Shown here piece after piece: positions 12,066-24,230 of a stretch of DNA of 64,000 nt. The DNA is from Albula goreensis (lineage: Eukaryota; Chordata; Actinopteri; Albuliformes; Albulidae), in assembly GCA_022829145.1 (NCBI GenBank), contig CM040742.1:16482131-16546130 (forward strand), given 5' to 3'. Each line of letters begins with the position of its first letter. Position 1 is the first letter of the stretch. The position numbers and the translations under genes were made by a program. The notes under the pieces are model-generated. The model saw only the letters and a program-made list of their open reading frames with translations. It did no database searches and was not told where the DNA came from.

Positions 12066-14135
12066 CCATAGATGTGCTAGTACCCGCATCTACACCAATA
12101 GGGTAGATATGGTACAAATGTTCTGGTGATTTTTCATAATGGTCACAACTGAATGAAGGATAATGTTAAAAACTTAACTTGTTACTGCTGAGCTGCAGAT
12201 AAGAGCAAAGTCAGTTTAATTAGCAGAGCACTTTGTTTATAAATTACACACAGAAATATTTACAACTGCATAACATTTGCTGATGCAGTCACACAGAGAA
12301 CACACTGCAGTACTGCGTTCTCATAATCGGTTCACATTTGATTGTTTCCAAGGGAGGGTCCTTCCTGCCTGTAGCGCTGCACCCAGTGCCAGATGGATTA
12401 TCCTGTCATGGGATGTTGTTGTTTCCTGCTTTAGGTTGTGTATCTTGTATTTGACTGGAGGGAGTGGTATTATTTAACTTGTTGCTTGGGGTTTATTGTG
12501 GCTTTTGGGATGGAGTTTATTACACTGTTTCTTGTAATAACTCTAAGGAAGATGATTATTTGCTTCCACTCTCATCATCCTGATAATTTCACAAAAAAAG
12601 CAATCAAGTGGACGATTAAATGAAGAGCCAAATCCGCCACAGAGCATTGCTGGTTAATTTAAAGGCAAAACTACGGCCGAAACTGGGAGCTGGCTCACAA
12701 ATATTTTAACTACCTTGCCCTGTCCATGAGATTAACCAACCACATAAAATTGTTATGGTAAGGACATGCATGCAGGAGGTTATCTAAACACTGTTTTATT
12801 TATTCAGCAGGATTTAGCACAGCCTTTTTAAGTGCGGTTTTTCTTTTGGAATCCAGAGGAACAGGAATGTTAGAAATGCATCCTCAGACTGCATTATGTT
12901 GCTCTGAACATTTCACTCCTTATCTTACTGCCAGAATTGGAATGGTCTGGTCTACCGCCTCTCTGCCCGCAGCTACTCTGCTGTCATTTTAGTAGCACCA
13001 CAGTTTATTTCTCAAGAGTCCCACATGTGAAAACAGAGTGACAAGCTCAGTGTAAACAGGTGTGGTTTTACATTTAGACTAGAGTGTTGATGTTCAAAGC
13101 CCTACGCACCAGGGGAAATTATAGAATTGGTATACTTAATTGTGTGCACTGCTGTGTGTGCCCGGAAGGTCAGTCGTTGTGTAATGTTGGTGTGTAATGT
13201 CTCTGGTAATTGAGTGTACATGGTCACTAGTAGAACAATAGTGAGTGTAACGTAGTTCAACAGTGCTTCTCCTGTACTCAGCTAAAGATTAACTTAATCA
13301 TATAAAGCTAGCCCTTGCTGAGTTTTTGAGCTTCAAAATGTATCTGTTGAACACAGAACAAAGTAAATTCTCAAAACACATCATATTAGTCGCGTTGCTG
13401 CAAAAATGCTTGATTTTTCATTGTATGACATAGATTCTGCCAGATTATTTAGTTGTGTCTGAGTCTTGAATCATGTGTGAAAGTAGGATGATTCAAATCT
13501 GTGTAGTGGAAAATAGTTATTCTCCCATAATTCAGTAGTGGGAATCTTAAATATTCAACAGAAATTTGTAACATTTACATTTAAACATAAAAGATACAAA
13601 TATTTAAAAATGTATCCACGGTAAAAGATGAGGCTGAAAACTTTTTTTAATACTACCAACATCAATATTTGTGATCTGGCAATCTTTATGTACATGTTAC
13701 GTCATCCCAGATGTACAGTTTAATTAGGGAGAGTTTTCCAATCGATGGCTGTTTTCACTCAGGAAATAATGAGTTCCCTAGTCATGGGTGGCAAGTCCAA
13801 AAAGAACAATGCATTTTTTGAGAGCAGAGGACAACTCTCTTATTTAAGCTTCAAAGCTAAGAGGTGGACAGATCAAAAGCTTTTTTCTAACCACATTCAT
13901 AAAACAAATGCACTTAGTGCTTTTTATGCATGAAAAAAATTCTTCAGAGTTGTACCTTCATCATTTCATTTTGATACCCTGTTGCCAAAGTAGGAGTTGT
14001 TTAAAGTTTAAGAGAAACACGAGAAAGTTTAAACAGTTACACAACAGTGTTGCTGACATGTGTTGTTGTGTCAGTTTTCAGCTGGATTACTTCTTGAACT
14101 TGGTATGACCTGTTTAAAACAGTAATAAAATATAA
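12066..14135. other. Intergenic, no gene recognised
   Basis: AT-rich sequence without recognisable coding, RNA or mobile-element signals. The open frames are short and look like chance. Confidence 0.45.
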
Positions 14136-14139
14136 AAAA

Positions 14140-14245
14140 ACACTGGTCACACTTTAAACAGAGTGTTTCTTATAAAGGCTTTTGAAGCATACGTAAAGCC
14201 TTCATAAACACAACATAATGCCTTCATAAACCATACATAAGCAAA
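14140..14245. repeat. Dispersed-repeat-like block with CTTCATAAA motifs
   Basis: The block from GGTCACACTTTAAACAGAGT onward repeats AAAGCCTTCATAAACA / ATGCCTTCATAAACCA twice. A phrase of this kind (cacacttta...cttcataaa) is familiar to me as a dispersed teleost repeat of uncertain class; family membership is not verified. Confidence 0.35.
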
Positions 14246-14249
14246 TGTC

Positions 14250-15330
14250 ATACTTCCAGTAATTCCAAAACACACCAAAATCATTTTCCACACATTTTGA
14301 AGAAAGGACAATAAGGAAATGGTCATTTAGTTCACCCTAATTTATTATATTAATTATAGTCTCCAGTTCCCATAGCATTCCCAGAGTCAAGCATAACCTT
14401 TAATAGTTTATAGGTATTATATTTTACGTCACAGTAGACTATTTGGCAGCACTAGCTGAAATGAATTTATTTTTTCTTATAAACTGTTTTTCTTATAAAA
14501 AGGTCACAGCATACCAATTGGCCAATTGTGGTTACAAAGAGAGAAAAACGTCACAACCCACAGACATTCTCATTTATGAATTTAATGACCGCAAACATAT
14601 GAACAAAATATATTATGTATTTATTAGTAATGATAACCAAACTACTTGATAATAGTTTGTAAGGAAAATGTTGCAAGCCTTAAATTATCGTGTTACCAAT
14701 TATTCAAATATGAATAATCGATCACTCCACTGGATGAGAGGACTACTTAACCATGGGAAAAGATGATGAGAATTGGCATGGAAAATCTACCATCACAGCA
14801 AACTCTATATTTCATCCAAGGTGGCAGCTGGTTCTTTTTGTCTCCTTTTTTTGCCCCATTCCTTCCTTGAGTCTCTTATTTGTCAAATAGGCAGGAGGCA
14901 GGACAGACACAGACTGTAAATTTCACACATGCACTGAGCTTACTGCGAACTCATCAGCACCCCATTAATCTGTCTGGGTGTGGCTCTGTGCCTGTGATCT
15001 CCCGTGAACTTGCAGCGATAAATTTAAGTTCCCCTGAGTTTTAAAGCACAAAGCTCACACGTCCGCCCCCAGGCTGCCTGAGGTCTGGGAGGAGGGAGTA
15101 GAGATATGGGTGCTGATATAGGTCCACAAGGCTAACCCGGCCATCCGGCAACCAAACCAGCGGCTCCACTGAACAGTAGGACTGTGTTGACCTTGCTCTC
15201 GTGTACGCTTTGTCATGTCCGTAACCTGTGTCATCATTAGTGGGATACAGTCATTTTTTTATTGGGGAGACTGGAAATAAATTATAATACATTGATTTGT
15301 AGCTGTAAATTTAGCTGGGGAAGAAGGTCA
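14250..15330. other. Intergenic, no gene recognised
   Basis: No coding or mobile-element signal recognised. The left half is AT-rich; GC rises around 15050-15200. Confidence 0.45.
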
Positions 15331-15333
15331 TTT

Positions 15334-15356
15334 TTTGAGGGGGGAGGGGAGGGGGT
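15334..15356 (+). repeat. G-rich tract, possible quadruplex
   Basis: Runs of GGGGGG, GGGG and GGGGG separated by single A residues. It is a small companion to the larger G tract 160 bp downstream. Confidence 0.5.
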
Positions 15357-15513
15357 GCTTTTATGAAATTGTTTACCCTTTGGAGGTGGGGGTGATTATG
15401 GTAATGCTGAGGAGGGAATGAAACAAGTATATGTCTTGTACCTTGTTTGTGCTGGTTTCAATTGAGAATGGGGTCGATATTGAATTAATTATGATCCTTT
15501 GATGAAATAAATT

Positions 15514-15560
15514 GGGGGTGGGAGTGTGTGGTGGGGTGGGGTGGGGGGGTGGGGTGAGGG
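15514..15560 (+). repeat. G-rich tract with strong quadruplex potential
   Basis: GGGGGTGGG is followed, after a 10-base TG-rich spacer, by four G-runs of 4, 4, 7 and 4 bases separated by single T residues. The plus strand meets the usual G3+N1-7 four-run rule with very short loops. Confidence 0.7.
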
Positions 15561-16085
15561 CTGAATGAAGATAATGCTGACAGAGTGAGATGACCAGCCA
15601 AATTCTGAGTCACTGTCAAGTTGAAAGGGGTGGGATCAGTGGTGTGTGCTCCAATCAGTGTTCATGCAACTACTGATTGACATTAATGCTCCTATTTTTT
15701 AAATCCCTGGACATTTGCCCGATTTGCAAACATTTAAAATTCTATTTGGGTTCTTTTACTAATTGTTGCAGCCCAACAGAAAGGTACCTATCAAACACAG
15801 TCCTGAAACCCCCTGTTTTGGCTATGATATGTTTTTTTAACCTTGGTAGCTGATGATGTTTTGGCTAATATATTTTTTTGTTCAGTGAGTTCAGATTGCT
15901 TCCATCTGGTCACAGATATAATCTGCCAAAATGCAGGACCAGTAGATTTTAGAATAATGTGTCCCTGCTGCCATTGGCTTATTGAATAACATGTAATTCT
16001 ATGTTTTTTGTGTAAATTGTTTGTGTGTTCATTGGTGTGTGATGATCATTGATGATGTTTGTATTTACTGCTGGCTGTGCCAAAA

Positions 16086-16825
16086 TTACCTTAGCTTACC
16101 TTAGCTTACCTTACCTTACCTTACCTTACCTTAGCTTACCTTACCCTACCTTAGCTTAGCTTAGCTTAGCTTAGCTTACCTTACCTTACCTTAGCTTTGC
16201 TTACCTTACCTTACCTTACCTTACCTTACCTTACCTTACCTTAGCTTACCTTACCCTACCTTAGCTTACCTTAGCTTACCTTAGCTTACCTTACCTTACC
16301 TTACCTTACCTTAGCTTTGCTTACCTTACCTTACCTTACCTTACCTTACCTTAGCTTAGCTTACCTTACCTTACCTTGCCTTAGCTTAGCTTAGCTTACC
16401 TTACCTTCCCTTACCTTACCTTACCTTACCTTAGCTTAGCTTAGCTTACCTTACCTTACCTTACCTTAGCTTAGCTTACCTTACCTTACCTTGCCTTAGC
16501 TTAGCTTAGCTTACCTTACCTTCCTTACCTTACCTTACCTTACCTTACCTTAGCTTAGCTTAGCTTACCTTACCTTACCTTACCTTACCTTACCTTAGCT
16601 TAGCTTACCTTACCTTACCTTGCCTTAGCTTAGCTTAGCTTACCTTACCTTCCCTTACCTTACCTTACCTTACCTTAGCTTAGCTTACTTTACCTTACCT
16701 TAGCTTAGCTTAGCTTAGCTTACCTTACCTTAGCTTACCTTACCTTAGCTTATCTTAGCTTAGCTTAGCTTACCTTACCTTACCTTACCTTACCTTACCT
16801 TAGCTTACCTTAGCTTACCTTAGCT
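16086..16825. repeat. TTACC/TTAGC pentanucleotide satellite with higher-order structure
   Basis: About 740 bp made almost entirely of TTACC and TTAGC pentamers with rare variants. The variants recur in register. TTACCCTACC occurs at 16141 and 16251 and TTAGCTTTGC at 16191 and 16311. TTGCC occurs at 16376, 16491 and 16620, and TTCCC or TTCC at 16406, 16521 and 16650. This implies secondary duplication of blocks of roughly 110-130 bp. One C is missing at about 16521-16524, which shifts the pentamer register of all that follows. It is not telomeric repeat (TTAGGG). Confidence 0.95.
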
Positions 16826-17790
16826 CCCAGCTGTCATATTTTCTGTGCCTCCTGGAAGCACAGAAGAATCAAACTCTTTTCAGCATATCAACTCTTTTCA
16901 CTTTTGGGGCTGAGTACCAAAAAGACCCAATGGTTTATGTATTGACCATGAATAAAGGTATAAACCTTTTTTACACTTCTTGAAATCTTGCATATGAAAA
17001 ATTCTTTTGATTTTATTTAATATGATTAGTGCCTTTTCATGCTGTCCTCATGGAGACTGAGGCTGACACTGCACACATCAACCTGCACCCTCCTCTAGGC
17101 AGCTAGCGAAGCTGACAATTATCAATTCCAATCAACCTTTCATGAACCCCTCACAAAAGTCAGCGGTGGAATGGGTTGTGATGGAAGATGTGCTGAGAAC
17201 ATGTGCTGATTGCTGGCAGCTTTGTCAAACGCAGACTGAGTAGCTCTCCCCTGAAATGGGCAGTGAGGTCATGCCTGACAAGAAGAGGGATGCCTCTAGG
17301 ATTTTATAATGGTGCGGTGGCTTGCAGCCTCACAAGAGCCGTGCCCCAGAATTCAATCAAAACTGCTAATTTGTCTTAAGGAGAAAGTGCTATTCATTCA
17401 AAAACAAAATAAATGAAAACAGTGATTGATCTGGTGATGCAATACACTTTAAGAGGTTTTTCCTCTTGATGGCTTTGAATGTAATCCAGGAATCACTGGA
17501 AGTGTTTAATGTAATTCAGTGCCAGATGAATGTGAGGAGGGCCTGCAGCCATTTTGTATTGAATCCAGTCTTGAGGGCAGAGGATACAATCACCTCAAAC
17601 ATGGTCTCCCATATCCCAATTCAAAATGCTACAGGACGTGCCTCAAAAACTCAAAAGCCAGCTCAGCTAGTCCTTGTGAATCACCCTTGCTTTCACTTTA
17701 AAACATAGCTACCCAGCCAGTTATCACCTGAGTCTCTGCTGGAGCTGAACGCTGCAGGAATCCCAGGAAACATATGTGGATGAGGCCAAA

Positions 17791-17808
17791 TGCCACTTGC
17801 AAGTGGCA
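17791..17808. promoter_or_regulatory. 18-bp perfect palindrome with paired CACTTG/CAAGTG
   Basis: TGCCACTTGCAAGTGGCA reads the same on both strands. Each half carries CACTTG, which fits the E-box CANNTG pattern and the NK2-class homeodomain core CAAGTG. Binding by either factor class is inference. Confidence 0.4.
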
Positions 17809-19098
17809 TAACTGTGTCCAATTTATTTTATTTTTTTTATTTCACTCTTTATTTACCAGAGACAGAGCAAGTAGACATTATTACATGTTAGAGCAACAGG
17901 TGCACAGCTGATGCTATCTGGCAACTCCTGTCCCTTTTTAGGCTTTTACATTAAAAATTGACTTCAAAACATTAACAGTACCAGGTTTGACGTTCAAAGA
18001 CTTTAACATGCTACTGTAGGACCCTGCCTGAACCAGTGATGTCCTTGTCTATGATTGCTGAGCCTGAATAGGGTTAAGTTTTATGGAGAAAAGACTTAGG
18101 ACACTCTCAGTCTGTTAAAGGTTTGCAAAAGGAGATTAAGGGAGCTTTTACTGACACTTTTAAAATTCATAAACGGCTTTAGGAGAATCACAAAAGAATT
18201 TACAGGCTGAACAGACCAAGGGTCGCATAAAAGGAAATTAGTTAAGGGTAAATTCTGTTCTGATATTAGAAGGATTTGTTTTACACAGGGAGGTGTCAAC
18301 AGCTTACCTGGTCATGTTGCAGAGGCATTACTGGAGCGGCAGACTCTTGGAGTGTTCAGGTCCGGATTTGATGCAGCGTTGGATTCTCTGGATACTTTTG
18401 GTACATGATGAACCTAACTGGGAGAAACAAATGAGTGACTTGGAGACACAGATGCAAACTTATGTCCTCCTGTGTAATTTGCTTCCTTGCTCTGCCCACA
18501 CAGGCAAGTTTTACCCCATGACACTGTCTCAGCTTTACTTATGTATGGAGATCCTGTCAGTTTACCTAAGACAGCAACATGCCAAAGTTCATCCTCATGG
18601 CTGCAAGCACATGACAGAAAGGTAAGGAATGGCAATTTTATGGTACAAATGAATTTGCTGTTCTGTTTTGGTTCTGGGTATCAAATGCCCATGATTGGAT
18701 GGAATCAGAACATTTTATTTTTCTAAATCGACAGGTTTATACTCCATGCTTGAAAAAAAGAAGACAATATCCAGACATCTTAAAAAATTGATTAGAGAGT
18801 GCTGTCATCATCAAAACTGTATGAACATTGGAATTATACGCTATAAGAGCTCAACAAAGATAAAAGGAAAACCAGCTTGAAAAAAAAAACGTGTTTTGCT
18901 TGGCTTATAATTTTTTTTATTCAACCCTTTCCACTGGGGTGAGTGTAAACCTTTGCACATCAAAGGTTAGATCAACCCCTTTAGGCTGAATCAGGGGCTC
19001 ATGTTTTTAGCTATTTAGTGTCCAAAACATGCAACTTGCGATGCTTTTGTCTCTCTCAGAGAAAAAAGAAAATCTGCATTCAATTTACTTGAAACAGC

Positions 19099-19116
19099 CT
19101 TGGAAAGCTTTCCAAG
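19099..19116. repeat. 18-bp perfect palindrome
   Basis: CTTGGAAAGCTTTCCAAG is self-complementary. A second smaller inverted repeat (GAGTCTT, five-base spacer, AAGACTC) follows about 15 bp downstream. Confidence 0.6.
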
Positions 19117-20267
19117 AAAGCTCTTGGAGTGAGTCTTTAATTAAGACTCCAGTGAACATGGTCACTCAGTGGGAACAGCACTGATGAATCTTTTCCTTAC
19201 AGAGGAAATGGGGTATCCAGCTCCACTGAAAAATATCATTTGTCTTTATAAACAGCTCTTATAACATGCGACAAAGCCCCTTTCTTGAAGCAGACACAGG
19301 ACAAAATGTGTCACATGTTCCTCTCGCCCAGATGCAGCCTTTGATTGTTATGGATTTTTCCTCTGTCATTTCTGCCATTGAAGAACTTTGTGCTGTGTGG
19401 TCCCAAACAAAGTGAACACACAATGCTGGTGGACACAGTGAACCCCCTCTCACCACCAACAAATAAAAGGAAATAAAATTTAAAAACTAGGAAGGTTTTT
19501 GCAGTTTTTTCTAAAACATATTTAATATCTGTAGTTTGAGTTGTGGCAAGTGTAGTGAAAAATATTTCAGCTATAGCCATGGAAGACAATTTTTTGATGA
19601 AGGTGATCTCAGTCTCCTAACCTAAGTCCTGCAATGGTGCAGAAACACTCAAAGGACACAGCTGCTCTCCAAGGCATTCTGAAGTACTTAACCAGGTAAA
19701 CAATGAAACCTATATCATTGTCCAAAGTGTAATTTAGGAGAGCAAGACTGGTGAAGTTCGTCAAAGTAAATGGGGATAGAAACGCATGGCAAACCCCCCT
19801 CCAAAAGTCTTGTGTTCACCCCTACATGTGATTTCCATGGTGTGTCAACCCAAAGGAGCCCTGGCTACAGTCTGCTTTGGAAATCATGGAACATGACTCG
19901 TCTATGCAAACAAGCACATGCACATTAGCTGAGAAAATCTCTTTGGGAGTCCACTGACTCAGCCCTGGCTTCAGTCAAAATAGTTACATTAACTTTGTTT
20001 GCATAATCATATGAAAATGTTCATTTTTTCCCTCACATCATTTTGATGATAATTTAGCTCAGCTGTATATTCATACATCTATTAAAATTTTTTAACTGTA
20101 CATTTAGTCATATACACACTTAAGGCACACTTATGTCTTAAACACTGTCTAAGAGGAATATCTAAAAGGAACATATCCATTTTTATTCTGAAATAGTTTT
20201 ATTAGTTAAGTAAACACCAAAATAGACTTGCCAGTCTGTGTTTCTACAGAAAGAAAAATCACTGACA

Positions 20268-20313
20268 TTTATTTTTTCAGCCAGAGTTAATGACAAATGT
20301 TGATTAAATCCAG
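20268..20313 (+). mobile_element. Degenerate end of the foldback MITE family seen at 63.3 kb
   Basis: AGTTAATGACAAATGTTGAT followed by TAAATCCAG matches, with several substitutions, the right terminal repeat at 63278-63411 (AGTTAAGGACAAATTTTGAT, TGAATCCCAG). The partner end is not recognisable. Confidence 0.3.
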
Positions 20314-21071
20314 ACTGTTGAGCACAGGCCTGAATGGTGAACTCTAGCCGAATTTTGTGCTGGAGACTTGAGGCATAATAAATGATCATTTAAACATTGA
20401 TATTACCTTTCTCTGGAGAACAACAAATGTGGAGATTACACATCATTCCCAAATGAGATTTTAGGAATTATTTGCAAGAGTATGTTGGAGGAAACTGAAA
20501 ATTTATTGTGGTGCAACGGCCAGCCCTTTGGAATTCATCCTATTTTTCTTAACGCTTTCGGAATTTCATAATACATTGCCTTCATCTTCAGCTACTCACA
20601 TTTTGCTATAGGGTAGAGTCCTAGAGGCCCTGCATATGGCATGTATGCATATGAATTAAAATGCCTTATCTCAGAGAAACAGCACTAGAGTTTGTCCTTC
20701 CTGTCACTGCAGGGATTCGGTCTGTAGTTCAACGCTGACAGCTCTCATTTCCAGAGCGGTAATGATTAATGCGCTCAGAAACTTTTTTTTGTGTGTGTGT
20801 GTTTCTTCCAACAGAACAAAAATAGCCATGAGGGATCGTGGATATGAATCTCAAAGGAGGAGATACAGTGTTGGCCAAGCTTGCTGCCTTGATTTTTATT
20901 TGTATCTCAGCCCCTCCAACTACTAGCTTAATGACACTGATATGTTCCTCCCAGTGCTTGATGACTGAAATGACATCGCTAAGAGGAGCATCACAGCTGG
21001 ACATTTCACTTTGCCGAAGGGCGGGGCCTTGTATCTGTAAAGTAATGTCACTGCATCTTGGATTATCAATT

Positions 21072-21263
21072 TTTCATTTTAGATATTCAGCAGATGCTCT
21101 TAACCAGATTGATTTACACATTAGTTTACATTTTTAAGCACATTTTTATGTTGAAACATTTCAGTGGCAGTACCTTTCAAAAAGGTACAAAAGGTCGGAA
21201 TTGAACCAACAAACTTAAGGTAGCAATTACCCACAGGCCTAACATTATACCACATTGCTGTCC
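21072..21263 (-). mobile_element. tRNA-derived SINE, degenerate
   Basis: On the minus strand the element starts at about 21263 with GGACAGCAATGTGG. It has a box-A-like GTGGTATAATGTTAGG (21253-21238) and a clear box B, GGTTCAATTCC (21207-21197). Near 21110-21080 it ends with the GGTTAAGAGCATCTGCTGAA version of the fish SINE tail. Head, body and tail are in the order expected for an element transcribed by polymerase III from the minus strand. Confidence 0.65.
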
Positions 21264-21860
21264 TATAAGAACCAGACCTGTGGTCACTTATGGTTCTCCC
21301 CTTGGGCAGGTAGCAGCACTGTCATCCAAACAAAACTGCAGAACTAATTTGCATAACAGAGACAAGATCCCAACTTTATCTGTGCCAAACTCACTGGAGC
21401 CTGCTGGATGTGGCCATTTTGTTAAATTCAGATCACTCCATAGAAAATGAACGCCGAACTCCAGGCAGTAAGAAGTTATAGATTCTGCAATTCATCAGCC
21501 TAACACTCAAAGATCTCACAGCATTAACATTTAAGGTGTGAGTGAGGACTGAGCCTAACCGATCACAGCACTAAGACTCCATCTGATTAATCTGTGCTTG
21601 CACAGTGCCCCTGCGCAGTGGAACCACTGTGATTGTGGATTTAGATTCAGGTAGGAAAATGTATGGTGGAGCACACATTTGAGTAAAAATCAACATCAGT
21701 TTCACGACATATCATTGCATTCTGCCACATCCACTCATGCAGACAAAAAAGAGCATAAGTTCATTCAACAGGTTATACATAGCATTGATTGAAGGACCAG
21801 TTTTTTCACATGAAAAATAAACAGTTTTGAAACGTTTGGTCTCAGACACATAATAAAGCA

Positions 21861-22016
21861 TTCCCACCTCTAAACCATGTGATAGAGGAGACTAATCAGG
21901 ATAGAGCTTTGGTTCCCACCACTAAACCATGTGATAGAGGAGACTAATCAGGATAGAGCTTTGGTTCCCACCTCTAAACCATGTGATAGAGGAGACTAAT
22001 CAGGATAGAGCTTTGG
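21861..22016. repeat. 52-bp tandem triplication
   Basis: Three copies begin at 21861, 21913 and 21965. Each starts TTCCCACC, contains AAACCATGTGATAGAGGAGA and ends in ATAGAGCTTTGG. The copies are almost identical: the middle one has one base changed (ACTAAACC for TCTAAACC) and the third diverges only in its last bases. This suggests a recent duplication. Confidence 0.9.
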
Positions 22017-22134
22017 CGCCATATTCCTTGGGGGTTGTGAAGGGTTGTGGGGGGGAGATGTTGGGGGTCTCACAGGAATGGGAAGTGAATGACAGAATGC
22101 ATGGACTCAACATAGCACTTAGCACCCCCCTTCA

Positions 22135-22135
22135 T

Positions 22136-22166
<31 letters not shown>

Positions 22167-22173
22167 CACACAC
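22135..22173. repeat. (CA)n microsatellite
   Basis: A CA run with a few CT interruptions, within a C-rich stretch. Confidence 0.85.
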
Positions 22174-22179
22174 AGCTTG

Positions 22180-23715
22180 GACCTCCCCCCATCACCACAC
22201 CTCCCCCGATTGGCCCTTGCCCCAGTTGGTCCAGTGCTCCTGCATGAATTTTGATTTTGGCATCGGAACCAACAATACAGTTACACAGACACTACAGTTT
22301 TAAGCAGTGTGGCACCCTGTCTCATTGCATCATCTCTCTGGAGACAAAGCACCTGTCAGAGAGCAGAGTAATGAAAAATAAAGATCAATAAAAGACAAGC
22401 AATGATTCATGCTCAGGGGCCGCTGATGTTGCTGATGTTCTTGGACCCTCGTAGCGCTGACCACTGTGGAGGTTTGTGAGCGCTGCTGCTGTCTTTTATG
22501 TCACATTCCCCATTACCATCGACACAACAGCTGATAACCTCATATATATGTAATTACAATTTAATTACACAAGCCAGTGCATTGTAGTCACATTTGCTAT
22601 CCACATGTTCAACTGCTGTGTAATTATACATGTGGCTACATTGTAACCGCTCTTGAAAACATACATTCACGTGTGACTTCAGTGTCCAAGTGCACATTGT
22701 TACATATTAATCACAGTTGTTAAATAGCCCTTCTAGCCAATTTTACTTCCTGGTTCCTTAAAAAATACTCAAAAAAAAAAAAAAAAAACTGAAACAGAGT
22801 GGTGCTTTAGTATTTCTCAGAACAAACTTGAAAAGTAAAGCCCTGCTCATTTGCTGAGCAATGTTACAAACAGGATAGCTACGGCACATCTGTAAAGTAT
22901 GCAGGAACACATGCAATGTAGGAAATGTATGGAATGTAGGAAACCATTGTGAAAGGAATTACAAAAATGTAATCTGAAAACAGTCAAAGTTCTCGTACTT
23001 CCTGAAATGTAAAATCTTTTCGACTTGGATTAATTTTCAAAACTGTTGTAAAACCACAAAGTGTGATATATCAGCTCAAAACTTAAAAATGAATCAAATG
23101 GACTGCAAGTTGTCAATTCAACATTTGAATGTTGAACTTTCAGTGCTCCTTAAGTTAAATTTGAGTGTTTTTTGGCAAAAGAAGATTTTTGTTAGCATAT
23201 GTGGGTATGTTGTGTCTGATGATTTATGCACGTGTGTCTGCACGTGTATTTTCAATCCAGTCCATTAATCAATTCAAAGCAAAGGAACAATTTCATGTTT
23301 GGCTCAACTGCTCTCACCTCTGAATGACATTACAATTTTAATATTTTAGAGGTAAGTGCAAAAGTTCATCAACAAGTGCAATAGCAGTAAATCTAATTGC
23401 TAAATACCACATGTAGTGCTGTAAGAGAAAAACAACAATATATATAAATGAATAATAAATGGTTTCTCATTACCATATATATTGTCCTGCACCACTCTTG
23501 ATGAATATAAATGATTCTTTTACCTGAGAATTTCCAGCTGATTGAACAGTGACATTTATGGCACGAAAGCTTTCAAGCTTTACGAAGACTTAAAAGTGAA
23601 CGTAGAATGAATGACTTTGATGGACTGGATGATCTCTAACCATCAAACTGCTCCAACCTAAAAAAATGAAGAGCTTAAAAATATATTCATCTATTTATAT
23701 GTATTTTTAGGTCGA
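22180..23715. other. Intergenic, no gene recognised
   Basis: Contains an inverted homeodomain-like pair (TGTAATTACA then AATTACA, about 22548-22570) and an 18-bp A run near 22771. Otherwise no recognisable element. Whether any part is conserved non-coding sequence cannot be judged from one genome. Confidence 0.4.
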
Positions 23716-23720
23716 TGGCT

Positions 23721-24230
23721 GAGATATTGCTGGGTTTTGGAGAATTAGATATGAGATATTGCTGGGTGGTTTTGGAGAATTAGATGTGAGATATTGCTGG
23801 GTTTTGGAGAATTAGATGTGAGACATTGCTGGGTTTTGGAGAATTAGATGTGAGATATTGCTGGGTGGTTTTGGAGAATTAGATGTGAGATATTGCTGGG
23901 TGGTTTTGGAGAATTAGATGTGAGATATTGCTGGGTTTTGGAGAATTAGATGTGAGATATTGCTGGGTGGTTTTGGAGAATTAGATGTGAGATATTGCTG
24001 GGTGGTTTTGGAGAATTAGATGTGAGATATTGCTGGGTGGTTTTGGAGAATTAGATGTGAGATATTGCTGGGTTTTGGAGAATTAGATGTGAGATATTGC
24101 TGGGTGGTTTTGGAGAATTAGATGTGAGATATTGCTGGGTGGTTTTGGAGAATTAGATGTGAGATATTGCTGGGTGGTTTTGGAGAATTAGATGTGAGAT
24201 ATTGCTGGGTGGTTTTGGAGAATTAGATGT
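23721..24230. repeat. 15-unit minisatellite of 32/35-bp units
   Basis: Fifteen units begin GAGATATTGCTGGG (one reads GAGACATT) and end GAATTAGATGT. They come in two lengths: 35 bp with GGGTGGTTTTGG and 32 bp with GGGTTTTGG. Five short and ten long units give exactly 510 bp, the length of the array. The order is S L S S L L S L L L S L L L L. Sequence variants are confined to the left end. Confidence 0.95.

Larger units (their letters stand above)
16830..20260. other. Intergenic; two perfect palindromes, no gene recognised
   Basis: Apart from the palindromes at 17791-17808 and 19099-19116 I see no structured element. The open frame at 18293-18625 has no recognisable motif or splice context and is probably chance. 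Confidence 0.45.

Noticed and set aside
16086..16825. Interstitial telomere repeat
   Set aside because: Units are TTACC and TTAGC pentamers, not TTAGGG hexamers on either strand.
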